Below the pieces are notes generated by a model. That model had not been told where the DNA came from, searched no databases, and worked only from the letters and a program-made list of their open reading frames with translations. Source: Desmonostoc geniculatum HA4340-LM1 (GTDB lineage Bacteria > Cyanobacteriota > Cyanobacteriia > Cyanobacteriales > Nostocaceae). Taken from it: a stretch of DNA of 64,000 bases. Shown one piece after another: positions 9,550-18,625 of the stretch. Numbering within the stretch: position 1 is the first letter of the stretch; each line of letters opens with the position of its first letter. A program made the translations under genes and the position numbers. The stretch is from NCBI GenBank assembly GCA_019359545.1, contig JAHHHB010000001.1, forward strand, positions 151,295 through 215,294. The letters are read 5' to 3'.

Positions 9550-9566
9550 ATTGAACAAGTGGAAGG

Positions 9567-10886
9567 TTATTCAAAGGCTTCGCAGAGAACGGTTTGCATG
9601 AGGTCTTCTGCGAGTTGTTTCCGGTGTTTGATTTGTTGTTCTAGTTGGTCAATTATTTTCATCAAATAATCGACTTTTTCAGCGATCGCTTTTTGTTCCG
9701 CAAGGGGAGGGAGGGGAATTCTAAAAGATCGGATTCTGCCTAGATTATAGTTACCCGCAGAAGTACCACTACTTGAAATATTGCCTTTTGCATATTGAAC
9801 ACCATAGGGAGAGTTACAAACAATTGCTAAATAATCAGAATTTGTTAATTCCCTAAAAACTTTAACCAAACCTAAACTTACATAAAAAGCAAATTCAATA
9901 TCCTGATCTAAAACTGCGGTTTCACCAATACCCGCGCCAACACGGGCAATCAACAAATCCCCTTTTTCTGGAGCTCTATTCTTTATGTAATCTAAAAAAG
10001 CTTGTTCTGTAATATAACGATGATTTTCTGGAATAAATCTAAATGGCTTTACGTTTTGAGCAGATAAAAAAGTCTTACCATGACTTACATAATTTGGTGT
10101 TTGATGAGTCCCATCGGTAATTTGCTTGGTTATGTCTCCTAAAAATGGATTTTCCCAAGTATGAGGTATTAGCAGACTACTTTCTGAAATAGAATCTTGT
10201 CTTGTTTCCTTTTTGAGTTTTCCGTCAGCAATTAATTGTTGTTTTTCGCCTTTAATTTTGGCTAGGAGTGCGGCTGCGTCGGTGTCTGGGTTGCCCTTTT
10301 GCATTGGGTGGCGATCGCGCCATTCTGCCGTGAGTTTACCTGCGATCGCTTCTTGTAAAATCGCCTGTTTCAGTTGATAAATATATTTTTCTTGATTATC
10401 GAACTCTTGAATTAGTTGGTGATTAAATTTCTGTACTTTATTAAACAAAAAAATGAAGTTTTTTTGCTCATTAATGGGAGGGATTGGAACTTCTATTTTT
10501 GCAATATCCTTTACTGCAAGAGATACATTAGCAGCACCTCTCATTAAAGGAACTATTTTGATATCCTTATAAAACAATAAATATTGATGTAAAAAAGCAG
10601 CAGAAATATCTGTATTATTTTTTGGAATAATTGCAGCTAAAATTGTTCCAAGAGCAAATTTACCTTCCTGATAATGAATATAATTAAGACTTTTTTTTCC
10701 GTGACCGCTTGAAGAGACAAGAGGAATGCAGACGGCTTGGGTATCAAATTGATAGGTTGCCGATGTTTTTCGCTCTTTTCCCGTTGTCACAAGAGGATAT
10801 TCTCCAGGAATTGCACTGATAATTCCTGTTTCGCCTTTTTGAATATCACAGAGTTCACCAATTGTTTTTTTCGGATATTTTTTCAT
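9567..10886 (-). CDS. hsdS: Type I restriction-modification specificity subunit HsdS
   Basis: The product, 439 residues from ATG 10886, has the two-fold layout of HsdS: a target recognition domain (1-150), a central helical spacer with LKQAILQEAIAGKLTAEWR, a second recognition domain starting ENPFLGDITKQITDGTH, and a terminal helix LEQQIKHRKQLAEDLMQTV. HsdS directs methylation and cleavage by HsdM and HsdR to a bipartite site. A longer start at 10928 would lie inside a palindromic repeat and is not credible. The reading frame looks intact, but the hsdM just upstream is only a remnant and no hsdR is in the window. It would need partners from elsewhere to act. Confidence 0.85.
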   Translation of the reverse strand: MKKYPKKTIGELCDIQKGETGIISAIPGEYPLVTTGKERKTSATYQFDTQAVCIPLVSSSGHGKKSLNYIHYQEGKFALGTILAAIIPKNNTDISAAFLHQYLLFYKDIKIVPLMRGAANVSLAVKDIAKIEVPIPPINEQKNFIFLFNKVQKFNHQLIQEFDNQEKYIYQLKQAILQEAIAGKLTAEWRDRHPMQKGNPDTDAAALLAKIKGEKQQLIADGKLKKETRQDSISESSLLIPHTWENPFLGDITKQITDGTHQTPNYVSHGKTFLSAQNVKPFRFIPENHRYITEQAFLDYIKNRAPEKGDLLIARVGAGIGETAVLDQDIEFAFYVSLGLVKVFRELTNSDYLAIVCNSPYGVQYAKGNISSSGTSAGNYNLGRIRSFRIPLPPLAEQKAIAEKVDYLMKIIDQLEQQIKHRKQLAEDLMQTVLCEAFE

Positions 10887-10913
10887 CAATTTATTGTTTT
10901 TATAGTCATCACT

Positions 10914-10941
10914 GTAGGGGCAATTCATGAATTGCCCCTAC
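10914..10941. repeat. GGGGCAATTCATG palindrome, copy 2
   Basis: Perfect 28-bp palindrome between hsdS and the hsdM remnant; it overlaps the last codons of the remnant and would form a stable hairpin in the transcript. Confidence 0.85.
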
Positions 10942-11276
10942 GGCGACAATTCATTTTTTAACATATCTAAAAGTTCATCACTCTTACGAAAAGAATCATG
11001 CAACATTCCCAATAACTCTGCCGAACTATAACCCCTTTCTTGTGCGGAAACATGGGGATTTTTCACATCTAAATTAAATCCGTTTTTCTCTAAATCCGCA
11101 AAACTCACCCGCCATGCTTGCTCATTTTCCTCTCGCTGATGCCACCATGCCTTCAGAGAATTAAACTCATTTTTATTAATTGGTTTCGTCTTAGAATACG
11201 CCTTCACCCCTTCCGGTAATTGATGTTCCCAATACCAGATTTCGCCGGTAGGGGGCAATTTATGAGGTAGGGGCAA
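10938..11276 (-). pseudogene. hsdM: 3' remnant of hsdM, type I DNA methyltransferase subunit
   Basis: Only about 100 residues remain. The stretch GEIWYWEHQLPEGVKAYSKT, then AWWHQREENEQAWRVS and GFNLDVKNPH, matches the far C-terminus of HsdM proteins, which are normally about 500 residues long. The methyltransferase core (the NPPF or NPPY motif and SAM site) is absent, because glgB begins 76 bp upstream. The apparent ATG sits at a palindromic repeat (11267-11294), which suggests the break point. Another palindrome lies at its 3' end. It is read as a deletion derivative of an hsdM-hsdS operon that cannot methylate DNA by itself. Confidence 0.75.
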
Positions 11277-11294
11277 TTCATGAATTACCCCTAC
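11267..11294. repeat. GGGGCAATTCATG palindrome, copy 3
   Basis: A 28-bp palindrome with one mismatch, at the broken 5' edge of the hsdM remnant. A half copy (GTAGGGGGCAATTTATG) stands just before it at 11248-11264. Confidence 0.8.
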
Positions 11295-11351
11295 TGTGTA
11301 TAGTGTTTTCCATATTGTAGGGTGAGCATCTTGCCCACCCTACCTTCTCAA

Positions 11352-13646
11352 TTATCCTTCCAATGCCTTAGCAGTTTTCTCCTTATCCAACTTGAGAATC
11401 AACACACCCAAAGGTGGTAGACACAAATCCAAGGAATAAGAACGACTGTGCAAAGACCAATCATCTGTCCACTTACCGCCTAAGTTGCCCATATTACTGC
11501 CGCCATACTGACGCGCATCACTGTTGAACAACTCAGTATAAAATCCCTTTTCCGGGACACCGATACGGTAGTGAGAATGGGGTTGCGGCGTGAAATTGCA
11601 AACCACGATCGCAAAATCATCAGAATCTTTGTCGCGTCTGATAAAGGAAACCACGCTATGGCGGTTATCGCTACAGTCAACCCACTCAAACCCAGGTTCG
11701 GCAAAATCTTGGGTGTATAAAGTTGGTTCACTGCGGTAGAGATGGTTCAAATCCTGGAAAAATGTTTTTAACTGTTGATGGGCTTCATATTGTAATAAGT
11801 GCCACTCTAAGTCAGCCCAAACATTCCACTCACTCCACTGCCCAAACTCCATGCTCATAAACATGGTTTTCTTGCCTGGGTGAGCGAACATGTAACTAAA
11901 CAAACAACGCACATTAGCGAACTTCTGCCATCTATCCCCCGGCATTTTGCCGATGATATTGCTCTTGCCATGTACCACTTCATCGTGGGACAAGGCTAGC
12001 ATGAAGTTTTCACTGTGGTTATACCACATACTAAAGGTGATGTTGTTTTGGTGGAATTGACGGAACCAAGGATCCATGCTGAAGTAGTCCAGCATATCGT
12101 GCATCCAGCCCATGTTCCACTTCAAGTTAAAGCCCAGTCCGCCTGTGTAGGTAGGCCAAGATACCATTGGCCAAGAAGTGGATTCTTCGGCAATTGAAAG
12201 AATTCCAGGGAAATAGCTGAAGATAATGTGATTGACTTGACGCAGAAAATCTGCTGCTTCTAAGTTTTCTCTGCCGCCGTATTGGTTGGGCAGCCATTCT
12301 CCTGGTTTGCGGCAATAGTCATTGTAGAGCATCGAAGCCACAGCATCGACACGAATTCCATCAATGTGGTACTTATCAAACCAGAACAGGGCATTGGCTG
12401 CGAGGAAATTACTAACTTCATGACGACTGTAGTTGAATACCAAAGTACCCCATTCCTTGTGTTCGCCTTTGCGGGGGTCTGCGTGTTCGTATAAGTGGCT
12501 ACCATCAAAGAATGCTAAACCATGACCATCTTTAGGGAAGTGACCAGGAACCCAATCCACAATTACGCCTATATCATTTTCGTGACATTTGTCAACAAAA
12601 TACATGAAATCTTCGGGCGTACCAAAACGGGAAGTGGGGGCATAGTACCCAGTTACTTGATAACCCCAAGAACCATCAAAGGGATGCTCGGCAATGGGTA
12701 GCAATTCTAGGTGGGTGTATCCCAATTCTTTGACGTAGGGAATGAGCCGGTCTGCCAGTTCCCGGTAAGTTAGGAAACGTGCGCCGGGTTTGAGTTCCGA
12801 AACGATAACTACAGGTTCAGTTTCACCATTCGCTAATTTAGCTGGTTCGGCACTAGAAGCGTGTAACCAAGAGCCTAAATGCACTTCATAGACAGAAACT
12901 GGCTGGGTGAGGGGGTCCGTGTGACGCCGTTTTTCCATCCAGTCTTTGTCGTTCCAACTGTAAGTATCTAAATCAGTAACAATGGATGCCGTTTTTGGGC
13001 GGGCTTCCTGCTGGAAACCGTAGGGATCGGATTTTTCGTAAATGTGACCTTCAAAATTTTTGATTTCATATTTGTAATGCTCGCCCACTCCGATTTCTGG
13101 AATGAACAATTCCCAAATCCCGGTAGCGCCTTTACGCATCTGGTGTTTGCGCCCATCCCAGAGGTTAAAATCTCCCAAAAGTGAAACATTCCGAGCATTG
13201 GGCGCCCAAACGGCAAAATAAACGCCCTTAACACCGTCGATTTGGGTGGGGTGCGCTCCCAGTTTCTCGTAAATTCGATGATGATTGCCTTCAGCAAACA
13301 AATGCAAGTCAAATTCTGTCAAGCGGGGAGAATGGAAAGCATAGGGGTCATAGGTGACACGCTCATGTTCTCCTTCTTTAATCCGTAACTGGTAGTTTGT
13401 CAGTTCTGCGGTTTCAATGGTGCATTCAAAAAAGTTGGGATGATGCACTGTTTGCATTGGGTATTCTTTCCGTTGTTCAGGAAGAACTACCCATGCTGCA
13501 CTTGCGTTTGGTAGGTAGGCTCTCACAGCCCAGACAGTTTTGCCATCTTGTTCTATGGGATGAGAGCCTAGTATTTCAAAGGGATCGTGATGCTGATTCC
13601 AAACGATACGGTTAACCTGTTCAGGAGCGATCGTGGTCATGGACAT
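11352..13646 (-). CDS. glgB: 1,4-alpha-glucan branching enzyme GlgB
   Basis: The 764-residue protein has the full bacterial GlgB layout: an N-terminal carbohydrate-binding module with DPFEILGSH, a second CBM48 around residues 120-220 ([15 protein letters not shown]), a GH13 barrel with [10 protein letters not shown] (nucleophile Asp near 430), SIAEEST (acid/base Glu near 486) and [11 protein letters not shown] (transition-state Asp near 554), and a beta-rich C-terminus. It makes the alpha-1,6 branches of glycogen, the main carbon store and a reserve drawn on at night and in developing heterocysts. It is followed on the same strand by the broken hsd genes, with a palindrome between them. Confidence 0.97.
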   Translation of the reverse strand: MSMTTIAPEQVNRIVWNQHHDPFEILGSHPIEQDGKTVWAVRAYLPNASAAWVVLPEQRKEYPMQTVHHPNFFECTIETAELTNYQLRIKEGEHERVTYDPYAFHSPRLTEFDLHLFAEGNHHRIYEKLGAHPTQIDGVKGVYFAVWAPNARNVSLLGDFNLWDGRKHQMRKGATGIWELFIPEIGVGEHYKYEIKNFEGHIYEKSDPYGFQQEARPKTASIVTDLDTYSWNDKDWMEKRRHTDPLTQPVSVYEVHLGSWLHASSAEPAKLANGETEPVVIVSELKPGARFLTYRELADRLIPYVKELGYTHLELLPIAEHPFDGSWGYQVTGYYAPTSRFGTPEDFMYFVDKCHENDIGVIVDWVPGHFPKDGHGLAFFDGSHLYEHADPRKGEHKEWGTLVFNYSRHEVSNFLAANALFWFDKYHIDGIRVDAVASMLYNDYCRKPGEWLPNQYGGRENLEAADFLRQVNHIIFSYFPGILSIAEESTSWPMVSWPTYTGGLGFNLKWNMGWMHDMLDYFSMDPWFRQFHQNNITFSMWYNHSENFMLALSHDEVVHGKSNIIGKMPGDRWQKFANVRCLFSYMFAHPGKKTMFMSMEFGQWSEWNVWADLEWHLLQYEAHQQLKTFFQDLNHLYRSEPTLYTQDFAEPGFEWVDCSDNRHSVVSFIRRDKDSDDFAIVVCNFTPQPHSHYRIGVPEKGFYTELFNSDARQYGGSNMGNLGGKWTDDWSLHSRSYSLDLCLPPLGVLILKLDKEKTAKALEG

Positions 13647-13771
13647 GAAGCTACCTAAGTGTAATAACGTGATTGACTAAACGTACTTTTTTAATATCTA
13701 TATATATTCTTTACATTTATTTGCAAATTTGTCGCCACCGTTATCCTACCTCAGAATGAGTCATCTGTTTT

Positions 13772-13826
13772 TTGGGGTATGGGGTATGGGGCATTGGGCA
13801 TTGGGCATGGGGCATGGGGCATGGCG
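13772..13826. repeat. Heptamer tandem repeat (GGGGCAT type)
   Basis: Repeats of seven bases, TATGGGG, CATTGGG and CATGGGG, run through this stretch upstream of glgB. It is one of the guanine-rich STRR arrays of the window. Confidence 0.8.
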
Positions 13827-13884
13827 AGTGCGGATGCAAAGACGCTCTGATGCGGGGAATAACCAATGACTAATGACAAATTTA

Positions 13885-14217
13885 TTAAAAATTTAAAAAT
13901 GGGAAAAACTGAAGTAAGGTTTTACGTAGGCGAAGCAAGAAAATTTGGTCACGAATTTTGGGGTCTAGTTTTGGCGGCGGTACTACTTGCAACTGTTCTT
14001 GTAACTGGGCATATTCGGCAGCAGTCAGGAATTTTCCATCGATGGGCGATCGCGCCTCTATGATAATCTGTGTTCGTAATATCTCTTCTGGCGTATCCTC
14101 TGGTGGCGGTAATGCTATTACTGCCGATCCCCAATAGCTACTTAAAAAGATAAGTGTTGCACTAGTTACAAAAAAACTCAATAATTTTACTATTTTTTTG
14201 ATTTTAACTTTCACCAT
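13885..14217 (-). CDS. Exported protein of unknown function, 110 residues
   Basis: From the ATG at 14217, which has GGAG just upstream (GTTGGAGAG), the protein begins MVKVKIKKIVKLLSFFV and continues as a clear signal peptide to about residue 35 (SSYWGSAVIA). The mature part is proline-rich at first (LPPPEDTPEEILRTQ) and then helical and basic (LDPKIRDQIFLLRLRKTLLQ). A longer start at 14313 would add 32 residues without a signal-peptide pattern. It resembles small exported cyanobacterial proteins of unknown function. No partner gene is near. Confidence 0.65.
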   Translation of the reverse strand: MVKVKIKKIVKLLSFFVTSATLIFLSSYWGSAVIALPPPEDTPEEILRTQIIIEARSPIDGKFLTAAEYAQLQEQLQVVPPPKLDPKIRDQIFLLRLRKTLLQFFPFLNF

Positions 14218-15019
14218 CTCTCCAACTGTATTTACAACGCAGCATGAAAATCTGTTTTTCCGACGCCCAATGGCGCGGCACAAGTCGGGAGACTTAGCTC
14301 CCCAATACCGCATCCCAATAAAAATCTGGCAATATCAAGAGACATCACCAGGTTTGATTTTTTGATACATGATAAATTGTTTTGTCCTTTGAAGATTCAG
14401 TAATTTAAGCCATTTTACACTAGTGTCCTTTATCGAACAGAATAGAGGCGTCAGTCGTCACAATTCAGCAATGTTTTCTGTATGACTGGCGGATAGCGAG
14501 TCCGCGAGCGTCAAGATTGCTGACTCCTGAATTCTGACTTCTGAATTCTTCTTTAATTACTGACCTAGTTAGCTGGTGCTTGAGCAAGCTCTTATACAGC
14601 GCTACAAACATATACTGACCATTCAAACATCCTGAAAAGCTTGGTTAATAGGCTTTGGCATTTGAACAATGTTGAAGAAGCCTGAGTTTCAGGCTTCTTT
14701 AATGGCTATAAAATTTCGTACTCCTGGGTCGAAGCAGGCTAGACTGAGCATCTTTGCCAGGAGACGGGTACAGAACTTGGGAATTTTGAATTTTTGGAGA
14801 AGTCGGAGATAAGCTTTGCTTAAATCTCAACTTCAGTGATTTTGTCTACTCTACAAAGGAGCAAGCTAGACCTGCATTTCCCACAAAAGCTGTACAAAGC
14901 TCTCACACTCCAACACACAGGTGCAGGTTTTTATGTGAACTTGATTCATTCAAGTTATGTGGTGAGTAACTCTGTCAGGAAGCTATTCTGGGCTGATTTG
15001 AACTCAATTTTAGAGCGCC
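14218..15019. other. 802-bp spacer without a supported gene
   Basis: The stretch contains GAATTC-type repeats (14520-14560), a perfect 11-bp hairpin at 14675-14699 and no convincing reading frame. A 63-codon frame at 14836-15027 has no start signal or family resemblance. A small RNA ending at the hairpin is possible. Confidence 0.5.
14675..14701 (+). terminator. Perfect 11-bp hairpin, orphan terminator-like
   Basis: AAGAAGCCTGA (14675-14685), loop GTT, and TCAGGCTTCTT (14689-14699) followed by T. It is far from any coding gene on the same strand, so it may end a small RNA or be a dispersed palindrome. The T-tract is short. Confidence 0.45.
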
Positions 15020-15208
15020 TTATTTAGGAGTAGCAGTCGGAGTAGCTGCGGGAGTAGCTGGGGGAGTAGCAGGAGGCGCGTCTGTCGGTTCACCTGTAGC
15101 CGCTGGAGTACTAGTAGTACCACCACCACCTTCACCGCCACCTTCACAGGCTCCCAGAATTGCGGCCAGACTTAACATTAGAGCCAAACCAAAGATTTTT
15201 GTTTTCAT
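15020..15208 (-). CDS. Small lipoprotein with Thr/Pro/Ala tail
   Basis: From ATG 15208 the product has 62 residues and begins MKTKIFGLALMLSLAAILG, ending in a lipobox LGAC with the cysteine near residue 21. After the cysteine come glycine-rich (EGGGEGGGG) and then Thr/Pro/Ala-rich segments, giving a low-complexity, probably extended tail. AGGAG lies close upstream, which decides this start over a longer one at 15346. Lipidation would anchor it to a membrane. No domain is present, so the function cannot be named. Its upstream region is AT-rich. Confidence 0.75.
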   Translation of the reverse strand: MKTKIFGLALMLSLAAILGACEGGGEGGGGTTSTPAATGEPTDAPPATPPATPAATPTATPK

Positions 15209-15781
15209 AACTCCTCTTTCACCAATTGTGGCTAGAAAAATTTTTCGCCTGTTGAATACGATACCGTATTTATCGCTTTTTTTTAAATGTTGTAAGATTA
15301 CATACTTAAAAAAAACAACCCTTTGGGGTATTCTTTTTAAAATCAAGTATCATACTTTATAGCGCTTTGCGAGTCATTTGTCAGTAGTCAGTAGTCAGTT
15401 GTTGAAAGGATCTGGTTTAATACCCCATCCCTTTATGGGTGGTTTTTACAAATCTTTGCCACTGACCACTGACCACTGACCGCTGACAAAACTCCACCCA
15501 TAAGGGGATGGAGTTTTTTATTTTTTTCACAGAGTATTGCACCTTTCTGCTCCCCGTTGCCATACTTTAGGTGCGATATCTAAACAGCAAGCTATCCAGC
15601 TTATAATCGGTGACTGCAAACATTGCAATATCTAGGGGATACAAACATTGATATAGCTAGCTATTAGAACAGTTAAAAGGGTGTAGTCTGTTATGTGTGT
15701 TTGTTGCATAGAAGGGTATTTTAACCTGAGCAAAAACAGGCAATCAATTGAAAGTAAAGTATTTTTCATCTAAAAAAATTT
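15209..15781. other. 573-bp spacer with long inverted repeat
   Basis: No gene is seen. It contains the promoter of the lipoprotein gene, GTCAGTAGTCAGTA direct repeats at 15375-15405, the inverted repeat listed at 15423-15520 and, at its right end, the promoter of the division genes. Confidence 0.5.
15423..15520 (+). repeat. Long inverted repeat ending in a T-run
   Basis: CCATCCCTTTATGGGTGG near 15425-15442 is almost the exact reverse complement of CCACCCATAAGGGGATGG near 15484-15501. Between them lie repeats of ACTGACC. The right arm is itself a hairpin (ACTCCA/TGGAGT) followed by TTTTTTATTTTTTT, so it may work as a terminator on the plus strand. Confidence 0.6.
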
Positions 15782-16483
15782 ATGGTTGTCGATCGCAAAT
15801 CAGCTGTTTCTACAAGGGGTACTTGGTTTTGGCGAGATTCTATTCTTTCTTTGGGGAGGCGACGACGTTCTGCGCGTCTGGAGTCAGCAGCCCAGAGTAG
15901 TTCTATACCTACTACCCAAGCTGCACCACTATCCTCTGGAAGACGAAAGCGTTCCTTAAAAAATTTATCGGTTTCTTCCACAAATGAGGCAGTTAAGCCC
16001 AAATCGATGAAAGAGTTGGGCAGACAACAACTGCCAAATCTCAATGACCAATCGAATCAAACTAACAACAGTCCGGAGACTGGTTTTCTTGGTCTTCCCA
16101 TGATGCCTGGTTCTGGAGCAACACCATTATGGTTGCTACGTTTGTACACTTTTCATCGTTATTCGTCAGTTTTGGCGTTTTTGTTAGTAGCAGCGACACT
16201 TGCGGTTTATGGCTGGACAGTATATTCTCAAGAGCTTTGGAGTCAGTCATATCGCAGGCTGCAAAATCTCCAACGTCATGAGCGGCTATTAACGACAACT
16301 AACGCGACGCTGACAAACAAAATGGCACAGGAAGCAGAACAGCCAACAACAGGTTTAGTATCGCCAACTCCTGAAGGAATGATTTTCTTACCTCCAGCAT
16401 CTTCTAATTCTCAATCAGCATCGTCTAACACAAAGCCAAATCCACAAACCCAACAACAAACACTCTCGCCGCTGGGATATTAA
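15782..16483 (+). CDS. FtsL-like single-pass membrane protein before ftsI
   Basis: The 233-residue protein has a long basic, serine-rich cytoplasmic part (1-120), one membrane helix at about 126-147 (YSSVLAFLLVAATLAVYGW), then a short coiled-coil-like segment (LQNLQRHERLLTTTNATLTNKM) and a low-complexity Ser/Asn/Gln tail. The topology and the place directly upstream of ftsI match the FtsL-like proteins of cyanobacteria, which join the divisome. The sequence does not allow a firm family call. The N-terminal extension is much longer than in Escherichia coli FtsL. It begins ATG at 15782; a heptamer repeat array separates it from ftsI. Confidence 0.65.
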   Translation: MVVDRKSAVSTRGTWFWRDSILSLGRRRRSARLESAAQSSSIPTTQAAPLSSGRRKRSLKNLSVSSTNEAVKPKSMKELGRQQLPNLNDQSNQTNNSPETGFLGLPMMPGSGATPLWLLRLYTFHRYSSVLAFLLVAATLAVYGWTVYSQELWSQSYRRLQNLQRHERLLTTTNATLTNKMAQEAEQPTTGLVSPTPEGMIFLPPASSNSQSASSNTKPNPQTQQQTLSPLGY

Positions 16484-16491
16484 GGTCAATA

Positions 16492-16562
16492 GTCATTTGT
16501 CATTTGTCATTGGTCATTGGTCATTTGCAAAGGACGAACGACAAAGGACAAATGACAAAGAA
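16492..16562. repeat. Heptamer repeat array (CATTTGT/CATTGGT) before ftsI
   Basis: Tandem copies of CATTTGT and CATTGGT followed by their inverse (GACAAATGACAAAG) lie between the FtsL-like gene and ftsI. A reading frame passes through it, so a GTG start at 16497 would add repeat-coded residues to FtsI; the ATG at 16578 is preferred. Confidence 0.8.
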
Positions 16563-16577
16563 CAAAGGATAAACCCA

Positions 16578-18398
16578 ATGCAAAAGTCACCAAGCAAAAC
16601 AAAATTCGCAAAGTTTCGGAGTCCAGCATTCACAAGGCGACAGAGGCGTTCTCAACGAGGTTTTTTGGGGAAATTTGCGTCTAATATCCAAGAGCAAACA
16701 TCTAATACCAAGTCCCGACTGTTTATTGTGTGGGGCGCATTAATGGCAGCAGGGTTGGGATTGGGTGTTAACTTGTATAACCTGCAAATTGTCCGGGGAC
16801 CAAAGTTAACAGAGCAGGCGCGAAATCAGCAAATGGTGAATTTGCGACCTTTTATGCCCCGTCGCCCGGTGGTAGATCGCAATAATAATATGTTGGCCAT
16901 TGACCGTCCTGTATATACTGTGTACGCTCATCCCAAGTTGTTTGATAAGTCTAATGAAGAGATAGCAGAGCAACTTTCCCCAATATTGGCGAAAGATGCT
17001 CCTGAACTGGTGAAGACTTTTGAGAGCAAAAAAAGCGGGATTGTGCTTGCCCCAGCGATGCCGGAAGAAATTGTCGATCGCATCACCTCTTTGCGCTTAA
17101 ATGGTTTAGAGTTGATTCAAAAATACTCCCGATTTTACCCTTCAGACGATTTGGCTGCTGATGTGGTGGGCTACGTGAATGTTGACCGTCGTGGTCAGGC
17201 TGGTGTGGAATATTCTCAAGAAAAGTTGCTAGAACGTTCTGTGCAAACGGTGCGTCTCAGTCGAGCAGGTAACGGCGCCCTAATGCCAGATCATGCCCCT
17301 GAAGGTTTTTTACATTTTGATGATTTGCGGCTGCAACTGACTATTGATAGCCGTTTGCAACGAATTGCCCGCACTGCTCTTAAGCAAAAGATGGACGAGT
17401 TTAAGGCTAAACGCGGGGCGGTAATTGTCATGGACGCATTGGATGGTTCCTTACTGGCTCTGGTTTCTCAGCCCACTTATAACCCTAATGAATACGGCAA
17501 AGCTGATATTTCACTGTTCAAAAACTGGACGGTGGCGGATCTTTATGAGCCGGGATCGACTTTCAAGCCTTTGAATGTGGCGATCGCTCTGGAAAATGGT
17601 GTCATTAAACCAGATGATATATTTAATGACTCTGGTTCTATTCGCGTAGCTAATTACACCATCAAAAATGCGATGAACAATGGTTATGGGCGAATCAGCA
17701 TCGCTCAAATCCTGCAAAATTCTAGCAACATTGGTATGGTGCAAATGATCCAGCGATTAAAACCTGCAATATACTACAACTGGCTGGAACGTTTGGGACT
17801 AGGACAAAAAGTTGATACAGATTTACCTTTTGAAGTTGGTGGTAGGCTCAAAAGTCAAGAGGAATTTATCACTTCGCCAATTGAACCAGCGACTACTTCC
17901 TTTGGGCAAGGCTTTTCGATGACACCGATACAGCTGGTACAGATGCACGGCGCTTTAGCCAATGGCGGGAAATTGGTTACACCCCATGTAGTCCGGGGTC
18001 TGATTGATACCAAAGGACAAATCCATGATTCACTCCCTCGCACCATACCGCGCCAAATTTTCTCAGCCGCAACAGCCCAAAAGGTAGTAGAAATGATGGA
18101 AACTGTTGTTTCTGAAGGCACTGGGAAAGTGGCACAAATTCCGGGATATCGCATCGCTGGCAAAACCGGTACTGCCCAAAAAGCCAGTCCCAATGGCGGT
18201 TACATCAAGGGGGCAAGAATCACTAGCTTTGTAGCTATTTTACCAGTGGAATCTCCTCGCTATGTAGTGTTCGCATTAGTAGATGAACCAAAAGGAGAAA
18301 ATGCCTATGGTTCTACCGTCGCCGCCCCAATTGTGAAGTCGGTGATTGAAGCGCTGATTCCTCTGGAAGAGATTCCGCCAAGTAAGGCGATGGATTGA
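16578..18398 (+). CDS. ftsI: FtsI/PBP2-type peptidoglycan transpeptidase
   Basis: From ATG 16578 the protein has 606 residues: a basic cytoplasmic start, a membrane helix at about 48-66, the PBP dimerisation domain with RPVVDRNNNMLA, and a penicillin-binding transpeptidase domain with STFK (nucleophile Ser327), the SSN motif in NSSNIGM and KTGTAQKA. It cross-links septal cell wall during division. The upstream ATG choice avoids 27 residues encoded by a repeat array and has AAGG upstream. The order FtsL-like then FtsI is usual. A guanine-rich repeat array follows the stop. Confidence 0.93.
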   Translation: MQKSPSKTKFAKFRSPAFTRRQRRSQRGFLGKFASNIQEQTSNTKSRLFIVWGALMAAGLGLGVNLYNLQIVRGPKLTEQARNQQMVNLRPFMPRRPVVDRNNNMLAIDRPVYTVYAHPKLFDKSNEEIAEQLSPILAKDAPELVKTFESKKSGIVLAPAMPEEIVDRITSLRLNGLELIQKYSRFYPSDDLAADVVGYVNVDRRGQAGVEYSQEKLLERSVQTVRLSRAGNGALMPDHAPEGFLHFDDLRLQLTIDSRLQRIARTALKQKMDEFKAKRGAVIVMDALDGSLLALVSQPTYNPNEYGKADISLFKNWTVADLYEPGSTFKPLNVAIALENGVIKPDDIFNDSGSIRVANYTIKNAMNNGYGRISIAQILQNSSNIGMVQMIQRLKPAIYYNWLERLGLGQKVDTDLPFEVGGRLKSQEEFITSPIEPATTSFGQGFSMTPIQLVQMHGALANGGKLVTPHVVRGLIDTKGQIHDSLPRTIPRQIFSAATAQKVVEMMETVVSEGTGKVAQIPGYRIAGKTGTAQKASPNGGYIKGARITSFVAILPVESPRYVVFALVDEPKGENAYGSTVAAPIVKSVIEALIPLEEIPPSKAMD

Positions 18399-18440
18399 GG
18401 GGCAGGGGGCAGGGGGCAGGGGGCAGGGGGCAGGGAAGAA
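18399..18440. repeat. Guanine-rich heptamer repeat (GGGGGCA)
   Basis: About five copies of GGGGGCA directly follow the ftsI stop codon. Confidence 0.85.
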
Positions 18441-18625
18441 GCCCCTACCCTCTGCTCCCAGCAAGAACTGCTCCCTTGCCTCTTCCCCATGCCTCATGCC
18501 AAATCCCTTTCTAGGCTTAATCTTTGTTTATAACCAGGGAAAGAGGTACATAACACTACTCGTGTGGAAACCTAGATATTAGAGGTGAAGCTGATTTTTC
18601 ACTTTTTAAAGCTACTGAAGATTCC

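Noticed and set aside
14836..15027. 63-codon frame in a long spacer
   Set aside because: No start signal, no domain, and the 3' end runs into the lipoprotein gene on the other strand.
16497..16577. 27-codon extension of ftsI from the GTG at 16497
   Set aside because: It is encoded by a heptamer repeat array, while the ATG at 16578 has a normal ribosome site.
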